Assembly (NCBI GenBank): GCA_019634415.1
Contig: JAHQVJ010000112.1
Location: 1 to 38,983, forward strand
From: Myxococcales bacterium
Lineage (GTDB): Bacteria; Myxococcota_A; UBA796; GCA-2862545
Length of the DNA stretch: 38,983 nt
Direction of reading: 5' to 3'
The notes under the pieces are model-generated. The model was not told where the DNA came from, ran no database searches, and saw only the letters and a program-made list of their open reading frames with translations. Shown here one piece after another: positions 8,721 through 16,828 of this stretch (position 1 is the first letter of the stretch; every line of letters begins with the position of its first letter). The position numbers and the translations under genes were made by a program.

Positions 8721-9983
8721 CCGCAGGCCGTCCTTGCAGCGATGGAACGCGCGGCGCTCCACTGGGGTGACCTCGTGTAGCGCGCCCGTCTGCTCCGCCA
8801 CCTGCAGCAGCGGCCGCACGGCGTCGATCAGGCCAGCGTCCAAGCCCACCTTGGCCGCATCCAGGCACGCCCGGAACACCTGGACCCGCCGCTCCGACCA
8901 GCCCCGGACGTGGTGCCAGGCTCGCTCGAAGATCAGGTGACGAGGCAGCGTGGGCAGGTGGTCGAGGTAGGCCGCGGTGCGTCGATGCACCCCCTCCGCC
9001 AGCCGTGCATGGGTGGCCGCGGCCACCTCGCGGAGGCGCTCGTGGGTGAATCGCCACTCGCCCTGTGCCGTCTGCCTCACCCATCCGGTGGCCTCGGCCT
9101 GCGCCAGCGAGGTCTCGATCTGACCGACGGGCACCGGCGCCTCCAGGTACGTCATCAGCTCCACGGACACCGGACGGCCCACCAGCGCGATGCTGCCCAA
9201 CAGCCGCCGAACCTCCTCCGGCATCGCCCCCAGCCGCACGCTCACGAGCGCATCGGCGTGGGGTGGGAGCTCCAAGCGACGGCCTGCGGTCTCGTCCACG
9301 GACAGCCTCCCCTCGCCGCGCACCAACACGCCGTGCTCCAGGAAGGTGCGCCGATACAGACCGAGGCTGAAGGGATTCCCCCGCTCTTGCTCTGGAATCC
9401 AGGCGAGCGCTGACTCGGCCCCCTCACCCATCAGCGTGGCCGCCTCCTGGGCCTCGAGGGGCCGAAGCCAGATCCCACGCAGCTCCAGCTGCCGCACCAG
9501 CGCGTCCTGTGGAGCCCCCAGATCACGCGCCGAGAGCACCAGGCGCACGCCAGCGGCGTGAACCAGCCGAGGGAGCGCGCGTCGCGAGGCCGCATCGAGC
9601 CAGTGGGCATCGTCGAGCCAGAGCACCGCACGACGACCTGCGGCCAGCTGCGTGAGCGACGCCACCACCGTGGCCTCGCGAAGATCGGGGACAGGAGGAC
9701 CGTCCACGGACACGGCGCGGCGCAGGGCGGCCAAGGGGCAGCCATCGCCAGGCGAACAGGTGGCCGAGATCACGAACCGCTCGGGGCCATCGCCCTGCCA
9801 CAGCACCTCGCGCACCAGACGGGTCTTCCCCACTCCGGCGCGGCCGCTCACCCAAGCGCCCCGCCCCTCCACCAGCGACGCCCTGAGCGCGGCCACCGCG
9901 TCGGCGCGCCCTACGAAGGGCCCCTCTGAAGTTCGGTCAGCCGCCTCGGGGGACGCGTCGGCTGCCATCGTTTCCACCGTCAT
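8706..9983 (-). CDS. AAA_16/STAND-type ATPase without visible DNA-binding domain
   Basis: This protein of about 425 residues is an AAA_16 ATPase of the kind that heads LuxR- or SARP-type large regulators: GPFVGRADAV, Walker A GRAGVGKT (residues 47-54) and Walker B AVLWLDDAHWLD (119-130), then helical lid and winged-helix-like segments (WRFTHERLREVAAATHARLA). It stops at the start of what would be a TPR region and has no LuxR-type HTH or effector domain, so it is shorter than typical members (often 900+ residues). It may act with a separate effector or be a truncated regulator. ATG 9983 (MTVETM) was chosen over an earlier in-frame start at 10046 that would run into the arsR promoter. It is divergent from the arsR operon. 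Confidence 0.8.
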   Translation of the reverse strand: MTVETMAADASPEAADRTSEGPFVGRADAVAALRASLVEGRGAWVSGRAGVGKTRLVREVLWQGDGPERFVISATCSPGDGCPLAALRRAVSVDGPPVPDLREATVVASLTQLAAGRRAVLWLDDAHWLDAASRRALPRLVHAAGVRLVLSARDLGAPQDALVRQLELRGIWLRPLEAQEAATLMGEGAESALAWIPEQERGNPFSLGLYRRTFLEHGVLVRGEGRLSVDETAGRRLELPPHADALVSVRLGAMPEEVRRLLGSIALVGRPVSVELMTYLEAPVPVGQIETSLAQAEATGWVRQTAQGEWRFTHERLREVAAATHARLAEGVHRRTAAYLDHLPTLPRHLIFERAWHHVRGWSERRVQVFRACLDAAKVGLDAGLIDAVRPLLQVAEQTGALHEVTPVERRAFHRCKDGLRSRLA

Positions 9984-10049
9984 GTTGTCCACCGGGCAAG
10001 CATTCAGCCCCCCATCGGAGCGTCTCTCCCAGAGTTGAGCCGACAACCG

Positions 10050-10065
10050 GTAACCTACATGTTAC
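10050..10065 (+). promoter_or_regulatory. candidate ArsR-family operator (GTAAC-N6-GTTAC)
   Basis: An inverted repeat GTAAC CTACAT GTTAC lies 10 bp upstream of the arsR-type start codon. ArsR/SmtB proteins commonly bind such dyads in their own promoters, so autoregulation is likely. It lies in the divergent region shared with the ATPase gene at 8706-9983. Confidence 0.55.
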
Positions 10066-10074
10066 GAGTGATGC

Positions 10075-10380
10075 ATGATTGCCCTGGATGCCCTCGGAAA
10101 CCCAGTGCGTCGCACGATCCTGGAGGCACTGCGCCACCAGCCCATGACCGTGGGGGAGATTGCGTCGCTGGTGCCGACCATCAGTCGCCCTGCCGTCAGC
10201 CGGCACCTGAAGCTGCTGCGGGAGGCCGAGCTGGTCCGCTTTCGCACCGAGGGGCGCACCAACGTGTACGTGGTGCGGCCCGAGGGGTTCGCATCGGTCC
10301 GTGACTACCTGGCGGTCTTCTGGGACGAGGCCTTGCCTCGCTTCGCCCACGTCGCCGAAGCGCAGCAGGAGGATCCATGA
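10075..10380 (+). CDS. ArsR-family winged-helix regulator
   Basis: This 101-residue protein is almost entirely a winged-helix domain: ALGNPVRRTILEALRHQP, the recognition helix region RPAVSRHLKLLREAELV, and the wing RFRTEGRTNVYVV. No metal-binding ELCVCDL-type cysteine motif is present, which fits the metal-independent ArsR subgroup that travels with SRPBCC/AHSA1 genes. ATG 10075 follows a dyad operator candidate; a second, out-of-frame ATG lies at 10071. The stop codon overlaps the next start (ATGA), so arsR, the AHSA1-like gene and the DsrE-like gene form one operon. Confidence 0.92.
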   Translation: MIALDALGNPVRRTILEALRHQPMTVGEIASLVPTISRPAVSRHLKLLREAELVRFRTEGRTNVYVVRPEGFASVRDYLAVFWDEALPRFAHVAEAQQEDP

Positions 10381-10808
10381 TCCGTCGGCAGATCCAAGTG
10401 CGCACGTCGGTGCATACGGCGTTCCGCACGTTCACGGAGCGGGTGGCCGAGTGGTGGCCGCCCGACCACCTCCCCCACGGCTCGGCGATGCTCGACGTCA
10501 CCTTCGAGACGCGGCTGGGGGGTCGACTGACCCTGCAGACCCCCGAGGGAGCCTTCGTGCTGGGGCGCATCACCCACTGGGAGCCGCCCAGCCGGCTGGT
10601 GTACGACTTCTACGTCGGCTCGTCGGAGGCCGAGCCCAGCTCGGTGGACGTGCGCTTCTCTGCCGAGGGGAGCGGCACGTCCGTCGTCATCGAGCACCAC
10701 CAGGCCGCCGTGCCGTCGGAGCGCTGGCAGCGCAGCGCTCCGGGCTACGCCCGCGCCTGGGCGGAGCTGCTGCATTCCTACGTCACCTTGTTCGAGGAGA
10801 ACGCATGA
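10377..10808 (+). CDS. SRPBCC/AHSA1-type ligand-binding domain protein
   Basis: This 143-residue protein fits the START-like SRPBCC fold of the AHSA1 (activator of Hsp90 ATPase homologue) group. It opens with RRQIQVRTSVHTAFRTFTERVAEWW, split here as RRQIQVRTSVHTAF then RTFTERVAEWW. The middle has the hydrophobic strand pattern FVLGRITHWEPPSRLVYDF, and a C-terminal helix follows (WQRSAPGYARAWAELLHSY). In bacteria this group is very often encoded directly after an ArsR regulator, as here, with a 4-bp ATGA overlap on both sides. A small hydrophobic ligand is likely, but neither ligand nor reaction can be inferred. Confidence 0.9.
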   Translation: MIRRQIQVRTSVHTAFRTFTERVAEWWPPDHLPHGSAMLDVTFETRLGGRLTLQTPEGAFVLGRITHWEPPSRLVYDFYVGSSEAEPSSVDVRFSAEGSGTSVVIEHHQAAVPSERWQRSAPGYARAWAELLHSYVTLFEENA

Positions 10809-11185
10809 GCACCAAGACCGCCGTCGTCGTCACCATGGAGCACGCCCAGCCGTCGGACCGGGGGAAGATGGCCCACGCGCTGAACCTCGCCCGCGAGCTC
10901 GAGGAGAAGGGCCAGCAGGTTCGCCTGATCTTCTGCGGCAAGTCCGTGGAGTGGCTGCCCGAGCTCACGAATCCCGAGCGCGAAGAGGGCCACCCCTTCG
11001 TGAACCACTACGGGCACAACTTCGACGTGGTGCGCCACCGCACCGAGGCGTGCAACTTCTGCACGCGCCGCTTCGACGTGCGCGAGGAGATCGCCGCAGC
11101 GGACATTCCGATCGTCGGCGAGGGCAAGGCCCACATGGAGCTGTCCGACTACGTCGTGGACGGTTGGCAGATCGTCACGTTCTGA
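10805..11185 (+). CDS. DsrE/DsrF-like small protein
   Basis: This 126-residue protein has the DsrE-like Rossmann pattern: an N-terminal strand AVVVTMEHAQPSDRG, a helix KMAHALNLARELEEKG and a second strand QQVRLIFCGKSVEWL. A central ACNFCTRRFDV contains a CxxC pair that could be redox-active or bind metal, followed by ADIPIVGEG. DsrE-family proteins handle sulfur transfer or small molecules; the exact role is not clear. ATG 10805 overlaps the preceding stop, so it is the third gene of the arsR operon. The pairing of a thiol-containing DsrE-like protein with an ArsR regulator suggests redox or electrophile responsiveness, which is inference. Confidence 0.75.
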   Translation: MSTKTAVVVTMEHAQPSDRGKMAHALNLARELEEKGQQVRLIFCGKSVEWLPELTNPEREEGHPFVNHYGHNFDVVRHRTEACNFCTRRFDVREEIAAADIPIVGEGKAHMELSDYVVDGWQIVTF

Positions 11186-11202
11186 GGGTTCCACGACCCT
11201 GG

Positions 11203-11257
11203 CACCATCCGAAGAATCCATGGGTCATGCGAGTGGCTGGATCGTCGACGGATGGTG
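11203..11257. other. inverted repeat in the dsrE-like/barrel intergenic gap
   Basis: CACCATCCG (11203-11211) and CGGATGGTG (11249-11257) are perfect inverted copies separated by 37 bp. They could form a long hairpin after the arsR operon, but there is no T-tract, so a terminator role is doubtful. Confidence 0.3.
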
Positions 11258-11281
11258 TCCAATGGGGGTCGGGAGGCACAC

Positions 11282-11890
11282 ATGGTGATCAGTTGGCTGG
11301 CCGTGAGCGCTGTGGCCCAAGAGGGGGAGCGTCCACCTCCGCCGCCTCCCCCGGAGATCGTGGTGCGCACGCCAGCACCGGAGCCCGAGGCGGAGAAGAA
11401 GAAGAAGAAGAAGAAGCAGAAGAAGGAGCGCGCTGCGCGGCCGGAGAAGCCAGCCAAGGCCAGCGCGCCGCATGCCGATCCGGGTGAGCTTCGGAACGGC
11501 GTTTCCTTCGGACTCTCCGCTGGCCTGGCCACGGGCGTGGGCCCCACCTTGGGCATCCCCCTGGGCCAGAAGGCGCGCATGCAGATCACCACCTTGCCGA
11601 TGGCCTTCCCCGACGTGGGCGGCGGCGGCTCGGTGGGGCTGCGCCTGCAGCAGTTCCTGGGCAAGAACCCACGGTCGCGGCTGTACCTGGTGGAGGGAGC
11701 CGCCATCCATGGCTGGAGCAACGTGGGCTCGCTGTGGGGAGTGGGTCTGGGCATGGGCGTGGAGACGCGCAAGGACGTCACGAGCGGCCGCACGCTCTGG
11801 GCGGATCTGACGCTGACGGTGTTCGGTGGGCGAGAGGGCGCCATCGCGCTGATCCCCCTGCCGCAAGCCGGCGTGGCCTGGGAGTTCTGA
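11282..11890 (+). CDS. secreted beta-barrel-like protein with polylysine linker
   Basis: This 202-residue protein starts at ATG 11282, behind a clear GGGAGG site, with a short signal-like segment MVISWLAVSAVAQ. A proline run and a basic linker containing seven consecutive lysines (about residues 40-46, KKKKKKKQKK) follow. The C-terminal two thirds alternates small and hydrophobic residues in Gly-rich strands (VSFGLSAGLATGVGPTLGI, GVGLGMGVETRKDV) and ends in WEF, a terminal aromatic typical of outer-membrane beta-barrels. It is likely an outer-membrane or periplasmic protein. The function is unknown, and the link with the CobW gene downstream, 29 bp away, is uncertain. Confidence 0.65.
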   Translation: MVISWLAVSAVAQEGERPPPPPPPEIVVRTPAPEPEAEKKKKKKKQKKERAARPEKPAKASAPHADPGELRNGVSFGLSAGLATGVGPTLGIPLGQKARMQITTLPMAFPDVGGGGSVGLRLQQFLGKNPRSRLYLVEGAAIHGWSNVGSLWGVGLGMGVETRKDVTSGRTLWADLTLTVFGGREGAIALIPLPQAGVAWEF

Positions 11891-11919
11891 TCCTCGACGT
11901 TCGAGACGTTCCCACCACG

Positions 11920-12825
11920 ATGGTCACTGGCTTTCTGGGGGTGGGCAAGACCACGGCGATCCTCGATCTCTTCGGACATCGGCCCCCGGACGGGCGCTGG
12001 GCGGTCCTGGTGAACGAGTTCGGCGAGGTGGGCATCGACGGCGCCGTGTACGAGCACGGCGGGCTGACGGTGGCCGAGGTGCCAGGCGGCTGCATCTGCT
12101 GCAGTGCTGGCCTGGCCCTGCGTCAGTCGCTCGTCACGCTGCTCCGCGACGTGAAGCCGGATCGCTTGCTGATCGAGCCCACGGGCTTGGCCCATCCCGC
12201 CTCGGTGATCGACACCCTGCGCACCCCAGGGCTGAAGGAGGCGGTGGACGTGCGGGCGGTGGTGGGGCTGGTGGATCCGCGGCACGTGCGCAGCCCGAGA
12301 CACCTGGACAGCGACCCGTGGCGCGATCAGATCCGCATCGCCGACGTGCTGGTGGCCAACAAGACGGACGTGTGCAGCGAGGCGGATCTTCTGGCCTTCC
12401 GTGCCCTGGCGGCGGAGGCGTGGCCAGAGAAGCTCGTGGTGGCCGAGACCCAGCAGGGGCGCATGGATCCGGCGTGGCTCGAGCTGGGCTCGGTGGACCG
12501 CCCGGCGGACGCTCCCCTGCCCCACAGCACCGACGGGGTCGATCACCACGGCTACCTGTGGCCCCCCGAGGCAGCCTTCGATCGGGAGGCGCTGCAGGAA
12601 CTCTTGCAACGCACGGTGCGTCCAGAGGACGGTCGTGGTGTCTTGCGCATGAAGGGCATCTTCCGTGTGCGCCGGGGCTGGTACCTGGTACAGGCGGATC
12701 CCGATGCGATCCGATGGTCCCCCGTGGGTCACCGGAGGGACTCCCGCCTCGAGGTGATCGCCCAGCGCGGCGACGTGTCATTCGACGCCTTGGGGCAGGC
12801 GCTCGACGCCATTCGACTTCGCTAG
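11920..12825 (+). CDS. CobW/COG0523-family GTP-binding metallochaperone
   Basis: The protein (about 301 residues from ATG 11920) has the G3E GTPase signatures: Walker A GFLGVGKT, FGEVGIDG, the CxCC metal motif in PGGCICCSAG (residues 55-64), IEPTGLAHP and the guanine-specificity motif NKTD. The last ~90 residues form the smaller CobW_C-type domain. Family members use GTP hydrolysis to deliver Zn, Co or other metals to client enzymes; the client is unknown. The start is odd: ATG 11920 cuts into the first beta strand (homology to VPTTMVTGFLG begins earlier), no Shine-Dalgarno precedes it, and the only upstream in-frame option is a CTG at 11887 overlapping the previous stop. Confidence 0.9.
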   Translation: MVTGFLGVGKTTAILDLFGHRPPDGRWAVLVNEFGEVGIDGAVYEHGGLTVAEVPGGCICCSAGLALRQSLVTLLRDVKPDRLLIEPTGLAHPASVIDTLRTPGLKEAVDVRAVVGLVDPRHVRSPRHLDSDPWRDQIRIADVLVANKTDVCSEADLLAFRALAAEAWPEKLVVAETQQGRMDPAWLELGSVDRPADAPLPHSTDGVDHHGYLWPPEAAFDREALQELLQRTVRPEDGRGVLRMKGIFRVRRGWYLVQADPDAIRWSPVGHRRDSRLEVIAQRGDVSFDALGQALDAIRLR

Positions 12826-12843
12826 AGCTTTGCTGGAGGAGCT

Positions 12844-14301
12844 GTGAACCGACCGATGTGGATGATCCTCGCCTGGATGGGCTGCTCCGGCGACCCGGCC
12901 ACCGACACCACGCCCGAGACCGACACCGACACCGACACGACGGCCACCACCGGCGACACGGGCACCACCGACACGAACACCGAGACGGCCACGGGACCGG
13001 GCGGCTTCAGCGAGCTGGCCTGGCGTCTGCACGAGAACGTGGAGGCGATGGTCTACGTGAGCTGGACGCAGGACGCCGACGAGAACGTGACGGTGGACTA
13101 CCTGATCGACGGCGAGACGGAGTGGGTGTCCACCCCGCTGATCGCGGCCACCGCGGGCACGAACGAGCAGCTGGTGGTGGGAATCCCCTACGGCACCACG
13201 GCGCAGTACCGCATCACGGGCGACAAGGGCAGCTCCACGGCGACGGCGGCCCTGGTGACGGGCGACGGCCCGCGCGACCTGCCCCACGGCACGGTGGAGA
13301 CCTCGGAGTCGGCGCGCTGGCTACCAGACGGCAACTTCCTGCTCACGAGCATCAGCGAGTCGAATGGCGGGTGGGGCACGAGTGGGCCGTTCTACGCGAT
13401 GATCGTGGACCGCGAAGGTCGGCCGGTGTGGTCGCGTCGCACCGGCAGCCGCCACTGGACGATCTATGCCACGGTGGCCCAGTCGGGCGACCACCTCCTG
13501 CTGGACGACTTCTGGGACAACCCGAAGCAGATTCAGAACGCGACGGTCCACCGCACCTACCTCGACCAGCACATCGAGGAGATCGCCACACCTGGACTGC
13601 ACCACGCCTTCGTGGAGCTGCCCGACGGCACCCTGGTCTGGGGCAGCAAGTGGCACGGAGGGGGCGAGTCGCTGGTGGAGAAGACGCCAGGCCAAGTCGA
13701 CGACACCGTGCTGTGGACCTGCGACGGCGACTGGCCCGAGCAGAAGGGGTTTGCGGCCTGGGGCTGCAAGTCGAACTGCATCTACTACGACGCCAAGCGC
13801 GACAGCTTCCTGTACAGCTTCTACACCCACGAGACGGTGGTGGAGATCGACCGAGGCTCCGGCAGCACTCTGTGGTGGGCGGGCTTGGTGGAGGGCGGGT
13901 ACACCTTCGACCCGGCCAACTCGCAGTTCTACTGGCAGCACGGCGTGTCCTACACCCCTGCGGGCACGCTCCTGGTCTCGACACACGACTCCTTGTACGG
14001 AGCCGACACCAACCTCGCCCGGGAATACACCGTCGACTACGACAAGGGCGTGCTCACGGAGATCTGGAGCTACGACGCCGAAGAGCTCGCGGACACCAAC
14101 GGCGACACCTGGCGCCTCCCCAACGGCAACACGCTGCACACCCTCGGCAGCGCGAGCCAGGTCAAGGAAGTCGACGCCAAGGGCGACACGGTCTGGCATC
14201 TCGACTACAACGGCACGCGCCTGATGGGCCGTAGCGAGTGGATGGAGGACCTCTACGACTACGTGAGCCCCGAGGCCAAGGCGAAGTTCGTCAACCAATA
14301 G
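12844..14301 (+). CDS. arylsulfotransferase (ASST)-like lipoprotein
   Basis: This 485-residue protein begins with GTG 12844 behind TGGAGGAGC. The leader ends at a lipobox-like WMGCSGD (Cys14). A Thr/Asp-rich linker (DTDTDTTATTGDTGTT) then leads to a small beta domain and a beta-propeller-type region. Motifs match the arylsulfotransferase/ASST families: GLHHAFVELPDGTLVWGSKW, YWQHGVSYTPAGTLLVST, WRLPNGNTLHTLGSASQV and EVDAKGDTVWHLDY. ASSTs transfer sulfate between phenols; many relatives are uncharacterised propellers, so the activity is not certain. It lies 18 bp after the CobW gene and is likely co-transcribed. It is predicted to be exported and anchored at the membrane or cell surface. Confidence 0.85.
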   Translation: MNRPMWMILAWMGCSGDPATDTTPETDTDTDTTATTGDTGTTDTNTETATGPGGFSELAWRLHENVEAMVYVSWTQDADENVTVDYLIDGETEWVSTPLIAATAGTNEQLVVGIPYGTTAQYRITGDKGSSTATAALVTGDGPRDLPHGTVETSESARWLPDGNFLLTSISESNGGWGTSGPFYAMIVDREGRPVWSRRTGSRHWTIYATVAQSGDHLLLDDFWDNPKQIQNATVHRTYLDQHIEEIATPGLHHAFVELPDGTLVWGSKWHGGGESLVEKTPGQVDDTVLWTCDGDWPEQKGFAAWGCKSNCIYYDAKRDSFLYSFYTHETVVEIDRGSGSTLWWAGLVEGGYTFDPANSQFYWQHGVSYTPAGTLLVSTHDSLYGADTNLAREYTVDYDKGVLTEIWSYDAEELADTNGDTWRLPNGNTLHTLGSASQVKEVDAKGDTVWHLDYNGTRLMGRSEWMEDLYDYVSPEAKAKFVNQ

Positions 14302-14303
14302 CG

Positions 14304-15598
14304 TCACGGCTTGAGCGAGCACCCCGAAGCATCACATTCAACGACGGGAAGGACTCCATCGAGTTCGACGAAGAACCCCTTCTCGTCACTCAAGATCCAG
14401 ACGTCGGTGTCGTAGGGCGTCGGAGCCTGCTGTCTCCCCCACGACACGCTCGTGGACGTAAGGCGCCCAGAGTACAGCCGTACCCCAGAGTAGGAGTGCC
14501 CTTCGAACGACCCTCCGTTGACCGACACGAGGGCGTCCCGATCGATGATCAGCCCCACGTTGTTGCCGCCGAAGTCCGTCCCGACGACGACGTAGCTTCC
14601 TTCTCCTTGAACGCAGACCCGGTGGTGTTCCGCGAGATGGAGCAGCCCAACACCGTGAGGTTTGATTGGATGTCCGTCACCACTGCGGCACTCGCTGATT
14701 CGACGGACAGGTCCTTCAGCGTCAGCGTGCTGCCAGTCCCGACCTTGAAGACACGATCGAACGGTGTGACCGAAGAGACAAGCACCGTCTCGCCACGGCC
14801 AAGGCCAGAGACGACCACCTCCTCCAACGAGCCAAAGGTGTGAGGATCTACCTCGTATTCGCCGGAACAGATTTCTACGGTCTCAGTGGCAAGAGATAGC
14901 GCCTCGTTCACCGTTCTCGTGTTGAACGACCGATCGACCGTTGCAGCAACGAGGTCTTCGTCCGCATCTCCGTCGCAGTCGTTGTCGACTCCGTCGCAGA
15001 TCTCCAACGCATCGGTGAAGACGAAGGGATCGGTGTCGTCGCAGTCGAGGTCGTTGGGCGCAAGCGTTCCCCCGCCGTCGCAAGGGGCCCGCGCTTCGGG
15101 GTCGCCGTAGCCGTCGCCATCTCGATCGGCCCACATCTGAGCGGGCCCGTTGTCCACCTCACCATCGCAGTCGTTGTCGAGGCCGTCACCACACACCTCG
15201 TCCTCCCCAGCACTCACCCCTGGACGCGCGTCGTCGCAGTCGCCCGCACGTGGAGCCCAGTCCGTGCCCAGCAACGCGTCGGGACACGCCTCGCGCTGCG
15301 TGCCCTCGTCGCCGAAGCCATCCCCATCCAGGTCGATGTACCAGGTGATCTGCCCGATACCGATGTCGTCGGTGAGGCCGTTGCAGTTGTTGTCGATGCT
15401 GTCTCCGCACAGCTCCACGGCCTTCGGGTGTACCTGCGGATCATCGTCGTCGCAGTCCTCACCGCCGACTTGCCAGGCCAGATAGCTGTCGTTGTCGCGA
15501 TCTTTGGCGTCCCGGATCACCCGCTCCGTCACGAACCACTTGCAGCCAGCTGTGCCAGCCACCGCGACAAGCACCATCCATCGCCCACTTCGAACCAT
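14304..15598 (-). pseudogene. MopE-type metal-binding-repeat lipoprotein, frameshifted
   Basis: The gene starts at ATG 15598, giving MVRSGRWMVLVAVAGTAGC, a lipoprotein signal with lipobox. Three repeats follow, pairing an EF-like D-x-D-x-DG loop (DLDGDGFGD, DRDGDGYGD) with DCDD and CDGxDNDCDG motifs (for example CDGVDNDCDGDADED), as in the putative metal-binding MopE motif common in Myxococcota. The C-terminal half looks like a right-handed beta-helix (TLTLKDLSVESASAAVV). Near 14610-14625 the frame breaks: restoring one G in a G run joins it to SYVVVGTDFGGNNVGLIIDRD and on to a stop at 14304. Otherwise it ends at 14549. Base composition is less GC-rich than its neighbours. It is probably a surface protein that is either decayed or carries a homopolymer error. 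Confidence 0.75.
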
Positions 15599-15746
15599 TG
15601 CCCACCCCCAAAGCGCGAATGCCTGCCGGGTGTAGCCTGTACCTGCACAGCAAGACCCCACTACGGCCTCTAGATTTCCGCTCGGCGATCGCCTCCCGGT
15701 TCACCGATGTCGCCGAAACGCCCGACCAACGCAAGATCGCGAACGA

Positions 15747-15962
15747 TCACAAGAGGATCGGCTCGTAGGCAAGTGCCTCGTCGACGACTTGTTCCGGAGT
15801 GAGCTCTCGGGAATCCCAGTAGACCAGGTCGGTCCAGCTGGGATCTGGAGGGTGGCGACCAACAAGAGCAATCCTGGCGTGAAGCTCCTCTTCCGAACCC
15901 TCGGCCGCGATGATCCTCCGAACCAGGTCCACCAGCGCCTTCCTCGTCATGTCAGAATTCAT
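15747..15962 (-). CDS. colicin E/S-type pyocin immunity-like protein (orphan)
   Basis: This 71-residue protein matches the nuclease-bacteriocin immunity pattern (colicin E/pyocin S immunity, Im7/Im9-like four-helix bundle). It has LVDLVRRIIAAEGSEEELHA, then the toxin-contacting segment PPDPSWTDLVYWDS (compare HPSGSDLIYYP in Im9), then ELTPEQVVDEALAYEPILL. Such proteins bind and neutralise HNH-type DNase or rRNase bacteriocins. No cognate nuclease lies next to it. ATG 15962 has GAGG 6 nt upstream and is preferred over the inner ATG 15950. It diverges from the nucleotidyltransferase at 16004. It could be an orphan protecting against kin toxins, or the immunity partner of a toxin elsewhere. Confidence 0.75.
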   Translation of the reverse strand: MNSDMTRKALVDLVRRIIAAEGSEEELHARIALVGRHPPDPSWTDLVYWDSRELTPEQVVDEALAYEPILL

Positions 15963-16003
15963 GCGTCGCCTCGTGCACACTCTACGCTCGAGGACCCTCC
16001 CCC

Positions 16004-16813
16004 ATGAATCCACGCATCTCCCAGGTCCTGCAGAGCGGCGCCGCACGCGGCGAGTCCGCCCGCGAGGCCATGCGCCACCACGTGCTCGAGGGCCTGCTGC
16101 GACGCCTCGCCCTCGGGCCCGAGCCCCGTGCCCTCGTGGTGCGCGGCGGACTGATGACCCGAGCCTGGGTGGGACGGCGCGCCACCCGCGACCTCGATCT
16201 CGTCGGCGACTACCCCTTCGACATCACCGACACCCAGCAGCGCCTGCTCGCGGCCCTGTCCAGCGAGGTCGACGACGGCATCGCCGTCGAGACGACGGCC
16301 CTGCGAACGGAGGGGATCTGGCTCGACACCGACTGGCCCGGCGTGCGCGCCACCGTGCCCGTGGAGGTGGGCGGGGTGCCAGAGCGGATCACGCTCGACG
16401 TGGGCTTCGGAGATCCGCTGGTGCCGGACGCCGAGCAGGTCGTCTACCCCACCCTCCTCGACGAGCCGGGGCCCCAGGTGTGGGCGTGCCGGGCGGAGAC
16501 CCAGGTGGCGTGGAAGCTGCACGGGTTATCGGAATTCGGCGAGCGCTTTCGCCCCAAGGATCTCGCCGACCTCTACCGGATCACCCGCACCGTCGTGATG
16601 AACGTGGACGATCTGGTGCCCGCCATCGAGGCTGCCTTCCTCTCGCGCCGATTCACCCTGCAGCAGGCCCGCACGGTGCTGGAGCTGCCCCACTGGCGCA
16701 CCAAGACGGCCTCGGTGCGGTGGAAGCAGAGCGTCGACCTGCCTGCCCTGGCGATCGTGCTGCAGGAGGTCCGAGCCCACCTGGCGGAAGCGCTGCGTCT
16801 CGTTGCCCCTTAG
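16004..16813 (+). CDS. AbiEii/AbiGii-type nucleotidyltransferase-fold protein
   Basis: This 269-residue protein has the nucleotidyltransferase signature of the AbiEii toxin family: LVVRGGLMTRAWVGRRATRD followed by LDLVG, giving the GG and the D-x-D metal-binding pair. The conserved later segment AWKLHGLSEFGERFRPKDLADLYRI corresponds to the family's K...R..KDl.Dl motif. AbiEii enzymes use nucleotides to modify a target such as tRNA and usually pair with an AbiEi antitoxin. No such antitoxin gene is present here, so it may be an orphan or a non-toxin relative. ATG 16004 was chosen from homology; the downstream TIGR02996/LRR gene starts 15 bp later and may be co-transcribed. Confidence 0.85.
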   Translation: MNPRISQVLQSGAARGESAREAMRHHVLEGLLRRLALGPEPRALVVRGGLMTRAWVGRRATRDLDLVGDYPFDITDTQQRLLAALSSEVDDGIAVETTALRTEGIWLDTDWPGVRATVPVEVGGVPERITLDVGFGDPLVPDAEQVVYPTLLDEPGPQVWACRAETQVAWKLHGLSEFGERFRPKDLADLYRITRTVVMNVDDLVPAIEAAFLSRRFTLQQARTVLELPHWRTKTASVRWKQSVDLPALAIVLQEVRAHLAEALRLVAP

Positions 16814-16828
16814 CCCCAGAGGACCCCT

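Noticed and set aside
11203..11257. Intrinsic terminator after the DsrE-like gene
   Set aside because: The 37-bp loop is long and there is no T-tract after the right arm.
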